The notes under the pieces are model-generated. The model searched no databases and had not been told where the DNA came from. It saw nothing but the letters and a program-made list of their open reading frames with translations. DNA of 64,000 bases, taken from contig WEDG01001459.1 of NCBI GenBank assembly GCA_017591395.1, positions 620,001 to 684,000 on the forward strand, written 5' to 3'. The stretch is from Schistocephalus solidus. Its lineage: Eukaryota > Platyhelminthes > Cestoda > Diphyllobothriidea > Diphyllobothriidae. The position numbers and the translations under genes are program-made. Within the stretch, counting starts at the first letter, position 1; each line of letters begins with the position of its first letter. Of this stretch, positions 54,447-64,000 are shown one piece after another.

Positions 54447-57400
54447 CTGTTTAAAAAATTTTAATTTCAAGTATATGTCAAGTGCACGTAAAACAGTAGA
54501 ATATACATATTCCTAGAAATGGTCTATGCCTACCATTGCAATCCGAAGGCGACACACCCACTGTCTTAAAGCTGCCTCGTCAGACGCACAGAAGCAAAAG
54601 ACGTGAGTGGAACTGAAGTCCTGGGCAGCGTATGTCTGAAAAAAAGAAGTTGGTTGGAGTAAGCAAGGTTTTACACGGCGGACAGTTCGAATGCGCGTAC
54701 GTTCGAACCAGCAGAATCCCAGTGGCATTTCTATCTCCGTTTGATGAACAGGTTCATACCTGTCTGTTTGTCTCTCTGTCTGTTCGTCAGTTTATCTGCA
54801 ATTCCACTGTTCTAATCAACTAATTGAAAATATTTCAAAAGTATTGTCAGTGATTTCGAAGTAGCATATGAAAGGGGAGATGTGCATCGCAAGGTCTGCG
54901 CTTGTATTCTGACGTGTCAAGGACAGCCGGTTACTTACCGAACTCCACCCTCGCAAAGAAAGCAAACAGTAATTTTACCGAAGAAAAGGTTCTCTTGACA
55001 GATGGGAAACGATATGCTTGCGATGGCACCGGCTAAGTTTATTCCATGCACCATTAACTGACCGGACTTTCAGCATGTGACCCTATGGAGACGATTTTTC
55101 TAATGACGCCTCTGTCAGATGAATCAATTGAAATCCACTTTGTTTGAATCAACTGCATGTCGATCAGCACGAAATCGTAAACAGTAAATCGCGCTCTCGT
55201 GGGATCGTACTGGAACCCATAATCAAGCATTATGCATTTGAATAATTGTTAGATTTCACTAAACATTAGTTCCTGGAGGATATGTGCTGAGAATATACGT
55301 GACGAATATCTTTCAATGTTTCTTTTTTTATGCCCTTCTGTTTACTCATCTATATTTAAGGGAAGGCTTTAGGTACTTTTAAAATTTAATTTACTCATTC
55401 GACTCGAATTTCTGCGTTTGCGGCCTTAACGTATTACTTAAGCAAATTGCTATTGCTAACCAACGAAATAGTACTTTAAATATTTATTTTGAATTTACGT
55501 TTAGCTGGCAGTCATTTATGATCAGTTTGATATTTGGGTGGATGGAGTTGAACTGGTTTCCGAGTAATTGGTAACTATTCGCGTCAATGTAAACATATTG
55601 CATTAGTTAGGCCATAGCCTGCATTAAGAAGAGTGGTGAGTTCTACACACACCATGTTTTGCATGATTATTGTGCTCGGCCCGTGGATCGCGAATGCAAA
55701 ATGTGGTTGCAAAACTGACCCCATTTTGTAGTGGTCTGCGTCGTGGACCATCAGCCAGAACGTGGGTATATGTGCATTTACTGATGGGGTATGTGTATGT
55801 GTTTTGCCCCCTAAACGGGCCATGCGGTAGGTACGTTTGAACAACACGGGGGCCACATCAGGGCATGACAGGCGATATTCTGGTTGAGATCCCATAACAA
55901 ATGCCTAAAATGGGGGAGTTGTGGTGGCAGGCCTGGGGCGGCTAAGGCCTAGCGGCTCTGGCCACGCCAGTTACTTGCGCCCTCTCCTATCTGCGGTCTC
56001 CTTGAGTCTGTCTTGACACCAGGCATAGGTGGGGGAGGAGAGAGTGCGGTAGATGCAGCGCAATTCTACTGTCAACTTAAACTAAATCACGCGAAAGTCA
56101 CTGTACCCACACCACCATGCTGTGGAGCGTGCGGTGGACCTCATCGAAATCGACGATCGAACTATCGTGTGACGTGTGTGTGTGTGTACTAGTTAGGGTG
56201 TAGGGGTACCAGTTATGGGTAGCAACACACAGATAGCATTTGGTTGCTCCATTTGTCTCGTACAGGTGGTGAATGTTCCTGCGGCCGCCTCTAACTGGTA
56301 CCCAACTCTCACCTGTGGCTCCTCGAAGTTTGGTTCTTCCCAGCGGCCACAACCCGGGCAACCGTCACTACCGGTGGGCTGAACCTGGTGAGGGTCTCCG
56401 GTGCTATGGGTGCCCCCCCACCCGGTATGTCTAACTCCTGAACTTCCTTACCTCCCCCGCGTCTCAAAAGGTCTTACGGTGGGGGCGACAGCAACCCCGT
56501 AGGCAGCCCAGGCTAACTCGGGTCGCAATACCACTAAAACAAAACCGTGACCCATAGTGGACTTCGGCAGCCGTCTAGGATATCCAAGCAGCCCTAGTTA
56601 GGAACAGCACTGCTTGCCTCCTCGTGGAGGAAGGGGCTAGAAACGGTGCCCTTAACAAATGCGTGGTCTCAAGTCTTCTGGAGCCGGCCGCGCCTCGCAG
56701 ATCTCAAAATACGCGGTCATAAAACTCAAACAAACAACAATACCCACTTTCCCCACCACCCGCGCCATACCCTCCGGGCTGCTCGGGTGAGGCCGCTCAC
56801 ACTAGCAGCCTCGAATGTTCGTTCACTGTTAGACAATCCGGCTACACCTTCTTCTGAAGCGGCCAGCCAAAGGCAGAGCAACGCGATGCTCGTGTTGCCT
56901 TTGCCATCCGGAACGACATCATGGGACGTCTGCCATGTCTGTCGAAGGTTATCAATGATCTCCTGATGAGCCTCCGCCTGCCTCTTCGGGGAGACCAGTT
57001 CACCACCATCTTCAGCGCCTATGCTTCCCCAATTACGAGCTCTCATGCGGCGAAGGACAAATTCTACGAGGAACTGCACGCCCTGCTGGTGACTGTGTTG
57101 AAGGTGAACAAGATAATTGCACTTGGTGACTTCAACGCCCGCGTTGGAACGGACCACGCTGCCTGGCAGGGAGTGCTGGGTCCCCACGGTCTCGGTAGCT
57201 GTAACGATAACGGCCTCCTTCTGCGAACCTGTGCGGTACACCATCTCCTGCTGACCAACACCTCCTTCCACCTTCCGACGCGCTGGTAACCAAGGCGATC
57301 CGCGATGCCGATGGTTGGACGTATCACCGCCTCGTCATCTCCCAGATGAGGCTCCGACTTCAACCCCGACGAAGGCCCCAAGGTAAGCGACCACCAGGTA

Positions 57401-60400
57401 AGTTACATGCTCTTTTGTTAAATTTGCTTGCTCATTGTTTTGATTTCAGCAACGAAATAACCCAGAAACTGGAGAACCAACATGCTCCAGATAATAACGC
57501 CACCTTGGAGACACGATGGTGTCAACTGCGAAATGTAATCCCGTCCACCGCCCTCGATGTCCTCGGACGTGCACGCCATCGACACCAGGACTGGTTTGAC
57601 GACAATGACGCCGACATCAGCAACTAACTCGCGCAGACGAATTGACTACAAAAAGCCTACATGGACTTCGGACTGACGCCACCGAAGCAGCCTTCTGCAG
57701 ATGCCGCCTTGTACAGCAACGACTGAGAGAGATGCAGGACGCCTGAGAAAATCCAAAGGTAAGCAGACCGCAGTGAAATGAAATCTTCTTCGAAGCCACC
57801 AACACCATCTACGGCGCCTTCATCAAGGGCGACACACCACTGCACAGCTCTGACTGCACAACACTGCTGACAGAGAAATCGCAAATTCTGAAGCGCTGGG
57901 CCGAGCACTTCAGACGTGTCCTTAATTGCTTATCAGCCATATTCGATGCTGCCATTGACCGACTCCCTCAAGTGGACACGAACAATGACCTGGATCTGCC
58001 ACCTTCCCTACCAGAAACAACCCAGGCCGTGCAGCAGATTTCCAGCGGTAAAGCACCGGGATCCGACACGATCCCACTGGAAGTCTACAAGCCTGGCGGG
58101 CCCCGGCTGATGGCAGAACTCACTTCCAGGAGCTGTGGTGCCAAGGAAAAGTTCTCCAGGATTCCAAAGGCGCGACCATCGTCCAGCTCTATAAACAGAA
58201 GGGGAACCAGCAAATCTGTGATAACCACAGAGGCATATCGTTGCTCAACATGGCCGGGAAGATCTTCACCCGTACCCTTCTCAATCACCTAAACGGTCAC
58301 CTAGAGCAGGGCCTGCTCCAGGAAAGCCAATGTGGCTTTCGCCGACGCCGCGGTACAACTGACATGACCTTTGCCGCCCGCCAGCTACAAGAGAAGTGCC
58401 AGGAGATGCGAACCCACCTTTACACTACCTTCGTTGCTCTGAAGAAAGCCCTTTGACACGGGAAATTGCGATGGACTGTGGAAAGTCATGCAGAAATTTG
58501 ACTGTCCTGAGCGGTTCACGCACATGATGCGTCAGTTTCATGGCGTAATGACGGTGCGCGTCACTGACAACGGGACGGTGTCCGAAGCATTCGCAGTGAG
58601 GAATGGAGTGAAGCAGGGCTGCGCACTAACCCCCATCCCTTCAGTCTCATGTCCTCGGCTATGCTGATGGTCGCCTACCTTGATGAGCGGCCTGGGATCC
58701 GCATCGCCTACAGAACTGACCGGCACCTTCTCAACAGTCGGCGTATGCAGGCTTCAACGCGTTTGTCTACGACTACAGTCCATGACTTGCTCTTCGCGGA
58801 TGACTGTGCCCTTAAATCCATGACGGAAGAGGACCTGGAAAGGAGCATGGACCTTTTCGCAATCGGCTGCGCCAATTATGGATTAACAATCAGTGCAACC
58901 AAAACAGTGGTCATGCACCAGCCGCCAACGGCGCTCAACTCAAAAACCTGGAAACCTTTGCTTACCTGTGTAAGCGCACTGTCACACAACACGAGACTCA
59001 ACGACGAGGTTGCTCAACGGAGCTCCAAAGCCATTCAGGCCTTCGGTCGGCTGCAGACATCCGTTTAGAATTACCACGGTATTCACCTGAACACAAAAGT
59101 GAAGATGTACGAGGCCATCGTCTTGACTACACTCCTTTACGGAGCGGAGACCTTGGCCGTCTACTTGAGCCAAGCCAGGAAGCTGAATCACTTTCATCTC
59201 AGCTGCCTTCACAGAATACTGAACCTGAGATGGCAAGACAGGATCCCTGACAGGGAAGACCTGGAGCGGACTGGAATCCTCAGCATCCACGCCATGCTAA
59301 GGCAAGTGCAATTGCGATGGAGCGGCCATCTGGTGAGATTGAATAACGAGTGACTCCCAAATGACTTTTCTGTGGAGATGTCGCTACGGGTTCGCGCCGA
59401 CAGGGAGGTCAAAAACGACGCTCCAAGGACACTTTGAAGAAATCTCTGAAGCGACTGCAAATCAACACAGTGACCTGGGAGGACCTCTCCCAGGATAGAC
59501 CGGCTTGGAGAATATCCGTGAGGCTATCAAAGCACATTCCACGCGCGAATCAGCCTGGTAGGACATCTGCGAATTCAATGCAACAACAATCCCACAACAT
59601 CAACCTCTGCCATGCCTGCCTCAGACCCCACGATAACGATGACCACCCCGACCACCGATAACTTCATCGATGCCGCACGATCACAGAAATCGTTCTCTCA
59701 CCCCCACCTCTTGCGACGATCATGGCAATGAACACCCCTTGCCCCACTCTTGCCACCCCAGTAGCCACCTCCAACTACCTGCCACCTGCTTTCTCCACAA
59801 CAACCACCGCCCCCAGTACCAGCAATGGGGACTCGGTACTAACCTGTCCTCATTACGATTACACATTCACCTCACACATCGGCCAGGTCGGTCACTTGTG
59901 AATCCATCGCACAGAGACTGGCGAACTAGTGCCTGAAGCACCAACACACAACAGAGACCGCCACCTATGCTTTCACTGCCCATGCGCATTCACTCATCAC
60001 ATGGGCCTGCTCGGTCACATGTGCATCCAAGATAGCGGAATCCACCGCGGAGCCAACACATCGTGCGCACCCTCCCCTGAGCGCGACTACCAGACCCAGC
60101 ACCTCCCAACCTATCTTGTCCTCATTGTCACCGCACGTGCACATCGCGCATTGGCCTGATCAGCCACTTGCGAATCCATAGCACAGACACCGGCGAAACA
60201 GTGCCAGGAGCACCAACATACACCCGCTGAACCTGACTCAGCTGTCTGCACTGCCCACGCACATTCACACACCGCATGGGCCTATTAGGCCACATGCGTC
60301 TCAATGAAAACCTGCGGTAGAACACCGACGGCTATACCACAACACTGCATCTCTCCTCATCAGCCTCTGCACCTTATATGATCACACGCAACACCTCACG

Positions 60401-63400
60401 AATTGGCTCTCATTTAGCAGAGCTGATAAAGAGGCAAGCATGCTCCTCGGCTCCTTCTCCATGTGACTCCTCTGCTGCATGTGTGATCTCAGCTTGAGAA
60501 TATCACGGGGCGATAAGCGCCGTGGGTTGGAAGGTTGCCAACTGACAATTACACTCAGACCTCACGGTCAGTCCAATGTGTGTTGTGGGGAGTAGTTGAC
60601 TTGTGGTCTCAGAGTCCGACTGCGATGGCTCCTTCTTAACGTGACCTCTAGCTATCTCACGCATGTGAGATGTGAGCATTTCAACCCCCTTTTGTGTGAA
60701 ATCCTGGTGATTGTGTTTCGGGGGCCAGGTCGTGTACGTAGTACGAGCAGCTGCACCTACTTCCGCATCAGACAACTGACCGGCTCGGACAGTTGTCTGA
60801 TTGTGGGGGTGGGGAAGAGTGAGGTCGACGGCTCAGCGCATTTTCCTCACTATAAACAATCTGACACGCTTGAAACTATCACGGTGCGCTAAAAGCCGTG
60901 GCTTGGAAGGTTGCCAACTTACGGGATAACTCGGACCGCGTAGTCAGCCCAGTGTGTGTTTTGTGTGGATTGGCTGACAGGCGGACTGAGAGTCTGGCTG
61001 AAATGGCTCCTTCTTACTGTGGCCTTTATGGCAATCCCACTCCGTGGGATCAGAGCCAGGTGTGGTGACACGCCCAGCAGCGGCTCCGGCCGCGCCAGCC
61101 ACCAGCGCCCTCTCTCATCTCCGGTATTCTAGACTCTGTCTTGACACCGGGCTCAGGTGGGGAGGAGGAGAGAGTGCTGTAGCTGCAGCGCAAGGCTACT
61201 ATCACTTCAAACTAATCCACGCGCAAGTCACTGTCCCTGCATCACTCTTCTGTGGAGCATGCGATTGACACCGTCGGACTACGACGGTCAAACTGTCTTG
61301 TCGTGCGTGGTTGCGAATATCGGTTTCAAAGGTATCCCTATTTATCCCAAAAATATGCCAAATACAGGATAATTCACCTTGAGCGCAAAGCCATGCGGAG
61401 TGGGTGCATGCATTCGACTCCATCCACCAGTTGTCGTGTAGATGTGGATGTGTTCGTCAAAGACCAGCAGTCTGATTAATCCGGTCGGCTGAAAAAAAGA
61501 CATACATTAAGCCATCAATCCTTGGAGGCTTAATAACTTGTCGGCTCGCAACGGGCAGATTGGAAAAAAGCAGAGTTGCGACGTTATTAAAGCAGTAGAG
61601 GTAAACGAGTTTCTGTTTGCTAGCGTTGTAGGATGATGGGGAATGTGACGAACATGAATATAAAAGCAATGAATCCTATTCACGGAAACATGGGAATTAT
61701 GTGTTAGTTATCGGTGTGGCAGAGAAAAAAAGAGATCCGAAAATCTGCTACCCACATGTTTAGCATACATTGTAGAATACTTTTCCGTTTATTAAGTTCA
61801 ACAACGGGAAAGAGATACAGTACTTATTCTATATCGGGTTCTGTTTTTTATTATTTAGGTAATTAAAATTTGTCGTAGGAACGATAGGTGTACGCCCCCC
61901 GAACTATCTTTTTACGAAGTACATTTTTAATGCACCAAAACAAGCATGAAGCACTTGCACGCTTTTTATTATTAATATGTTTAAGAATACCAGGTCTAAT
62001 CAATTAACTGCCCTATCCAATTACCACCATTCACATATTCCAGCTGATCCGTGCCATAGTTGATCCATGTCCAGCCGAGAGTCATGTTGAGAATGAGAAT
62101 AGGAACTTCAGATGAGCGTTGCCGACAAAGACAAGGGGAACTGGCATGGCCATTTCTGGCTCTACAGCCATCATCAGCCAGACACACCCAGCTCCAGTTG
62201 GTGCATCATCCGCTTATAATACTAGCCAGGTACAGCTGGTAGCGGGGCTCAAGAATGAGCCTCAGGACAGAATGGGAACTTCATCTGCTTAACCGACGGG
62301 CCAGTATGCACGAGAAATTTGCCGTAACATCAGGCCTAGACGTCGAAAATTGAACCTATGATATTTAACCTTGAAAGCCAAGAAAGCCATAAATTTCAGT
62401 CTGCCGCCCATGGAGAGTTTGGGATCTCAGGCTATTGGAGGTAATGGAACTTGAACTGATAACGTGTCACTGGTCTGCCATACTATTAAAACCTACATAC
62501 TTGGCTTTCAAGTGAAAAAGGACACAACCTAGCACTTTGTCTGTACTGCTGACTCACAGTGTAAGCTCGTTTATTCTTCTTGGTCGTATAGAGACCCGAG
62601 TTGCGAATAACGCAGAATCGACGAGCCCACGTCTTCTCGCCGGGCTTGCGAATATAAAGAAAATCATGCCATTCGGGTGCTCCCGCAGAATCTGCGTTCT
62701 CCAGCATTTTCTGAAGCATGAAAACAAAGATAGGGGTGAGTATTTTACAGCTGTCATCTCACTTAAAGAGTGACTGTTAAAGGAAAAGTCTAGGAAACCG
62801 AACTAGACATTACGGTAAGATAGCCATTTGGTAAATCAGTATACCAAGAGAGGTAGTTTAATGTGACGCAAAAAATGAATCTTCGACCTGCTTTTCATAT
62901 TGAAAGGCCAGAAAACACTAAAGGAAGTAGAACGGCAGTTAAGTGTTGCTTGGAATTATCTGTATTATAGCAGACCATTTCAACTTGTTTCCCTGTAAAG
63001 GAAGCTGCATCATAATTCAGATGATTTAAAGTTATTTTTCTGTGACGTCGCTGAATGCTCGTAAAGCATACGCAATGTACGAATGGGGGACCCTTTTGTC
63101 AAGACTGCCTGGGCTGCCACGCATCCATTTAACAGTGCGAGCAGGCGAAGTTATGCCGGTACTTTGGAGGGAATATCTAAAGACACATGATCCGTCAATT
63201 GTGCGGAAAAAAACAGAAACAAAGCCATACCTATCTATATAGATTAGATCACGAGACACAAATATGGTTCACGCCTTTAAGGAGGCAAATGGGCAGGACT
63301 ACTGGATACCATAAGTGTTTACGTAATCTCTTAGAAAGCGAACGAGAACATATGTCCAAATTAGACAGTGAACGTCTATAGTGGGTCGCGATAAGGACTG

Positions 63401-63704
63401 CTATGACTTAAAGGGCCGATGTGTCTGACGAGAGCTAAGACATCCCCACAGACGTTTCAAGGAACCCCGAACAAAACTTATACTGGCAGCGCATGTCTTC
63501 GTCCCAAACAGCTTGAGCTGTTAAAAGCTAAAACTGCAAGCAAGCAATCCCTGAAATCTTGTTGGAGGAGTGCCTACAAACCGTAAAGGATGCAGAGAAT
63601 GGGGATAGTCACGGAATACTGAATTGGGAGGCGGCATGACTCACCAGAACGGACTCACTCGAGTGATACCCATGGGCGTCGGTAAATGTTTCGCCAAGCC
63701 AATT
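54087..63704 (-). CDS. PH-domain adaptor of the MRL (Mig-10/RIAM/lamellipodin) or Grb7/10/14 type, partial
   Basis: Five minus-strand exons join without phase change: 63704-63645, 62710-62558, 61488-61378, 54635-54534, 54446-54087. The product is 261 residues plus stop. A linker ([20 protein letters not shown]) leads to a PH domain ([20 protein letters not shown] to [10 protein letters not shown]), then [16 protein letters not shown] and a Ser/Gln/Arg-rich C-terminus. The run [17 protein letters not shown] matches RIAKYGKTLYDNYQRAV of lamellipodin position for position. These adaptors couple Ras-type GTPases and phosphoinositides to actin regulators at the cell edge. The RA domain expected upstream would lie beyond 64000. 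MRL fits better than Grb7 because no SH2 domain follows and the strand-helix wording is closer. The last exon could also splice onward at 54088. Confidence 0.82.
54534..54635 (-). CDS. PH adaptor exon 4, end of PH domain
   Basis: The acceptor in reverse is TTCTTTTTTTCAG, the donor GTAGGC. It encodes [20 protein letters not shown] and [14 protein letters not shown]. The C-terminal PH helix with its invariant Trp (QWVCRLRIA) is plain. Phase 0 at both ends. Confidence 0.88.
54636..55923. other. PH-gene intron, right of exon 4, nothing recognised
   Basis: AT-rich sequence without recognised repeats. A consensus donor (GTAAGT in reverse at 54938-54933) is present, but I could not find an exon that fits the phase and PH alignment. 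Confidence 0.45.
55924..56167 (+). repeat. Beta-unit 3' half directly before copy E
   Basis: It contains the beta landmarks CTTGAGTCTGTCTTGACACC and GGTGGACCTCATCGAAATCG and ends GAACTATCGTGT. A GT-dinucleotide run (about 56171-56186) follows, and the 5' UTR of copy E begins at ACTAGTTAGGG. The position suggests the tail of an earlier element into whose end copy E was inserted. Confidence 0.68.
56168..60330 (+). mobile_element. Non-LTR retroelement copy E, nearly full length
   Basis: 5' UTR 56187-56780 (closely like copies C and D). Endonuclease 56790-57450 ([20 protein letters not shown]), lacking about 130 bases after LLDNP near 56840. RT 57650-59350: [61 protein letters not shown]2H2 fingers 59560-60320 (LRCPH-type remnants, [28 protein letters not shown]). 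Many frameshifts and stops (for example KKAL then TGA at 58456) make it inactive. It lies on the strand opposite to the PH gene, inside its intron. The tail units follow at 60503. Confidence 0.9.
60331..60502 (+). repeat. Spacer between finger region and tail of copy E
   Basis: 172 bases not matching the corresponding short spacers of copies A and B (which carry CACCATCATCATCA). Perhaps a subfamily difference or an insertion; no coding sequence. Confidence 0.4.
60503..61302 (+). repeat. Retroelement 3' tail of copy E, alpha and beta units
   Basis: Alpha runs 60503-60879 and beta 60880-61302. Each opens with a 21-nt hairpin (60503-60523 and 60880-60900) and both continue GG(C/G)TTGGAAGGTTGCCAACT, later GGCTGAC and ATGGCTCCTTCTTA, so the two units are themselves ancient duplicates. 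It ends near CGACGGTCAAACTGTCTTG. The host exon at 61378 lies only 75 bases further on. Confidence 0.78.
61378..61488 (-). CDS. PH adaptor exon 3, middle of PH domain
   Basis: 37 codons between a strong acceptor (in reverse TCTTTTTTTCAG) and a donor GTGAAT, phase 0 on both sides. It reads [20 protein letters not shown] and [17 protein letters not shown], matching the MRL pattern DLxCFxxFENVxIYxG...KYKAPTxYxFxLK. It supplies exactly the strands missing between exons 2 and 4. It is too short to stand out as an open frame and is squeezed between the copy E tail and a repeat-free intron. Confidence 0.88.
61489..62114. other. PH-gene intron, nothing recognised
   Basis: AT-rich intronic sequence with no recognised feature. 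Confidence 0.45.
62115..62300. repeat. SINE-1 pieces, minus body then plus tail
   Basis: The minus body (AGACAAGGGGAACTGGCATG, GCCATTTCTGGC, ATCATCAGCCAG) is at 62127-62185. A plus tail follows (GGTAGCGGGGCTCAAGAATG, AGCCTCAGGACAGAATGGG) to about 62275. The orientation change matches that at 43140-43505. Confidence 0.62.
62558..62710 (-). CDS. PH adaptor exon 2, first PH strands
   Basis: The acceptor in reverse is TTTTCATGCTTCAG, the donor GTGAGT. It encodes [40 protein letters not shown] and [11 protein letters not shown]. The pattern [25 protein letters not shown] is the start of the PH fold in the MRL/Grb7 families, with the basic residues that contact phosphoinositide headgroups in strands 1 and 2. 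153 bases, phase 0. Confidence 0.9.
63645..63704 (-). CDS. PH adaptor exon 1 of the visible part, linker before PH
   Basis: 60 bases between the acceptor TTCTTTGTGTTTCAG (in reverse) and donor GTGAGT. It reads [20 protein letters not shown]. Joined in phase to exon 2 it gives [18 protein letters not shown], which lines up with the RA-PH linker of RIAM/lamellipodin (KEVLLEECF..PEIEG). A second donor GTGAGT inside the exon (CACTCGA before it) is out of phase. It is supported by signals and phase rather than a strong motif. Confidence 0.6.
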
Positions 63705-64000
63705 CTGAAACACAAAGAAACATAAAATTAATGTGGGCATCTCACAAGCCTGCATAGTTCATTACAACCCTTCTGAGGCTGCGTTAATGCCTTCATAAGC
63801 AATAATTTATAGTAGTCCGCCTTCCTAACTCCACCTATCTAGAGCATGGTGTAAGTATCTGAAGGGCATTGTGAACCCTCATAATCTTAACTTTTCAGCA
63901 GTCCTACGGAAGCGGGAACATTAGAAGTCAACCACTGATAGAATAAAAACCACGCTCGGGCGAAGTAACCGAACCCATTCCGCCAGCAGTAGACGAGGAA
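63705..64000. other. PH-gene intron or upstream sequence at the window edge
   Basis: No further exon recognised. The rest of the gene, including the expected RA domain, should lie beyond the right edge. Confidence 0.4.

Noticed and set aside
54933..55010. Candidate PH-gene exon ending at a consensus donor (GTAAGT in reverse at 54938)
   Set aside because: No frame gives PH-like residues or the required phase; the missing PH part was found instead at 61378-61488.

Overview
This is a stretch of animal nuclear DNA, most likely from a tapeworm of the order Diphyllobothriidea (Spirometra, Dibothriocephalus or Schistocephalus type). Genes are split by long introns with GT..AG borders. More than a quarter of the window is repeats. 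The main repeat is an endonuclease-reverse transcriptase element with C-terminal C2H2 fingers and the phrase [16 protein letters not shown], which I know from predicted proteins of these worms. The species is an inference; the gene calls rest on the sequence.

Two host genes are present. The first (+ strand, 11765-38501) is an APBA/X11/Mint (LIN-10) adaptor. I placed twelve exons by splice signals and unbroken phase, including a 28-nt microexon. Together they encode about 868 residues: a divergent Ser-rich N-terminus, a PTB domain, an autoinhibitory linker, two PDZ domains and a C-terminal PHYI tail. The second (- strand, 63704-54087, entering from the right edge) is the PH-domain part of an MRL-type (Mig-10/RIAM/lamellipodin) or Grb7/10/14-like adaptor. 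Five phase-0 exons are recognised; the upstream RA region lies beyond the window. Both are cytoplasmic signalling scaffolds on different pathways. The genes converge tail to tail, with about 15 kb of repeats between them.

The rest is mobile-element debris. Five sizeable copies of the endonuclease-RT-zinc-finger element lie at 1-1079 (+, internally deleted), 2251-6065 (-), 19985-23265 (-), 49525-51262 (+, internally deleted) and 56168-60330 (+, nearly full length). Every copy has stops, frameshifts or deletions. Complete copies end in a dimeric tail of two related units (alpha about 345-385 bp, beta about 430 bp), each starting with a 21-nt hairpin. At two loci these tails meet tail to tail and form large inverted repeats. 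Older fragments lie at 18430-19245, 31020-31690 and 45410-45650. There are two tRNA-derived SINE families, often as head-to-head pairs, and a small inverted-repeat element with a telomere-like core. Also present are a second telomere-like patch, a 265-bp ATC microsatellite, a probable Merlin transposase fragment and a fragment of an unrelated reverse transcriptase.

Layout: 1-6065 inverted retroelement pair; 6066-11742 no recognised gene; 11743-39113 APBA gene with repeat-laden introns; 39114-49520 intergenic with SINEs and transposon remnants; 49525-53052 retroelement and palindromic tails; 53053-54086 nothing recognised; 54087-63704 PH-domain gene with a retroelement in its largest intron; 63705-64000 nothing recognised.
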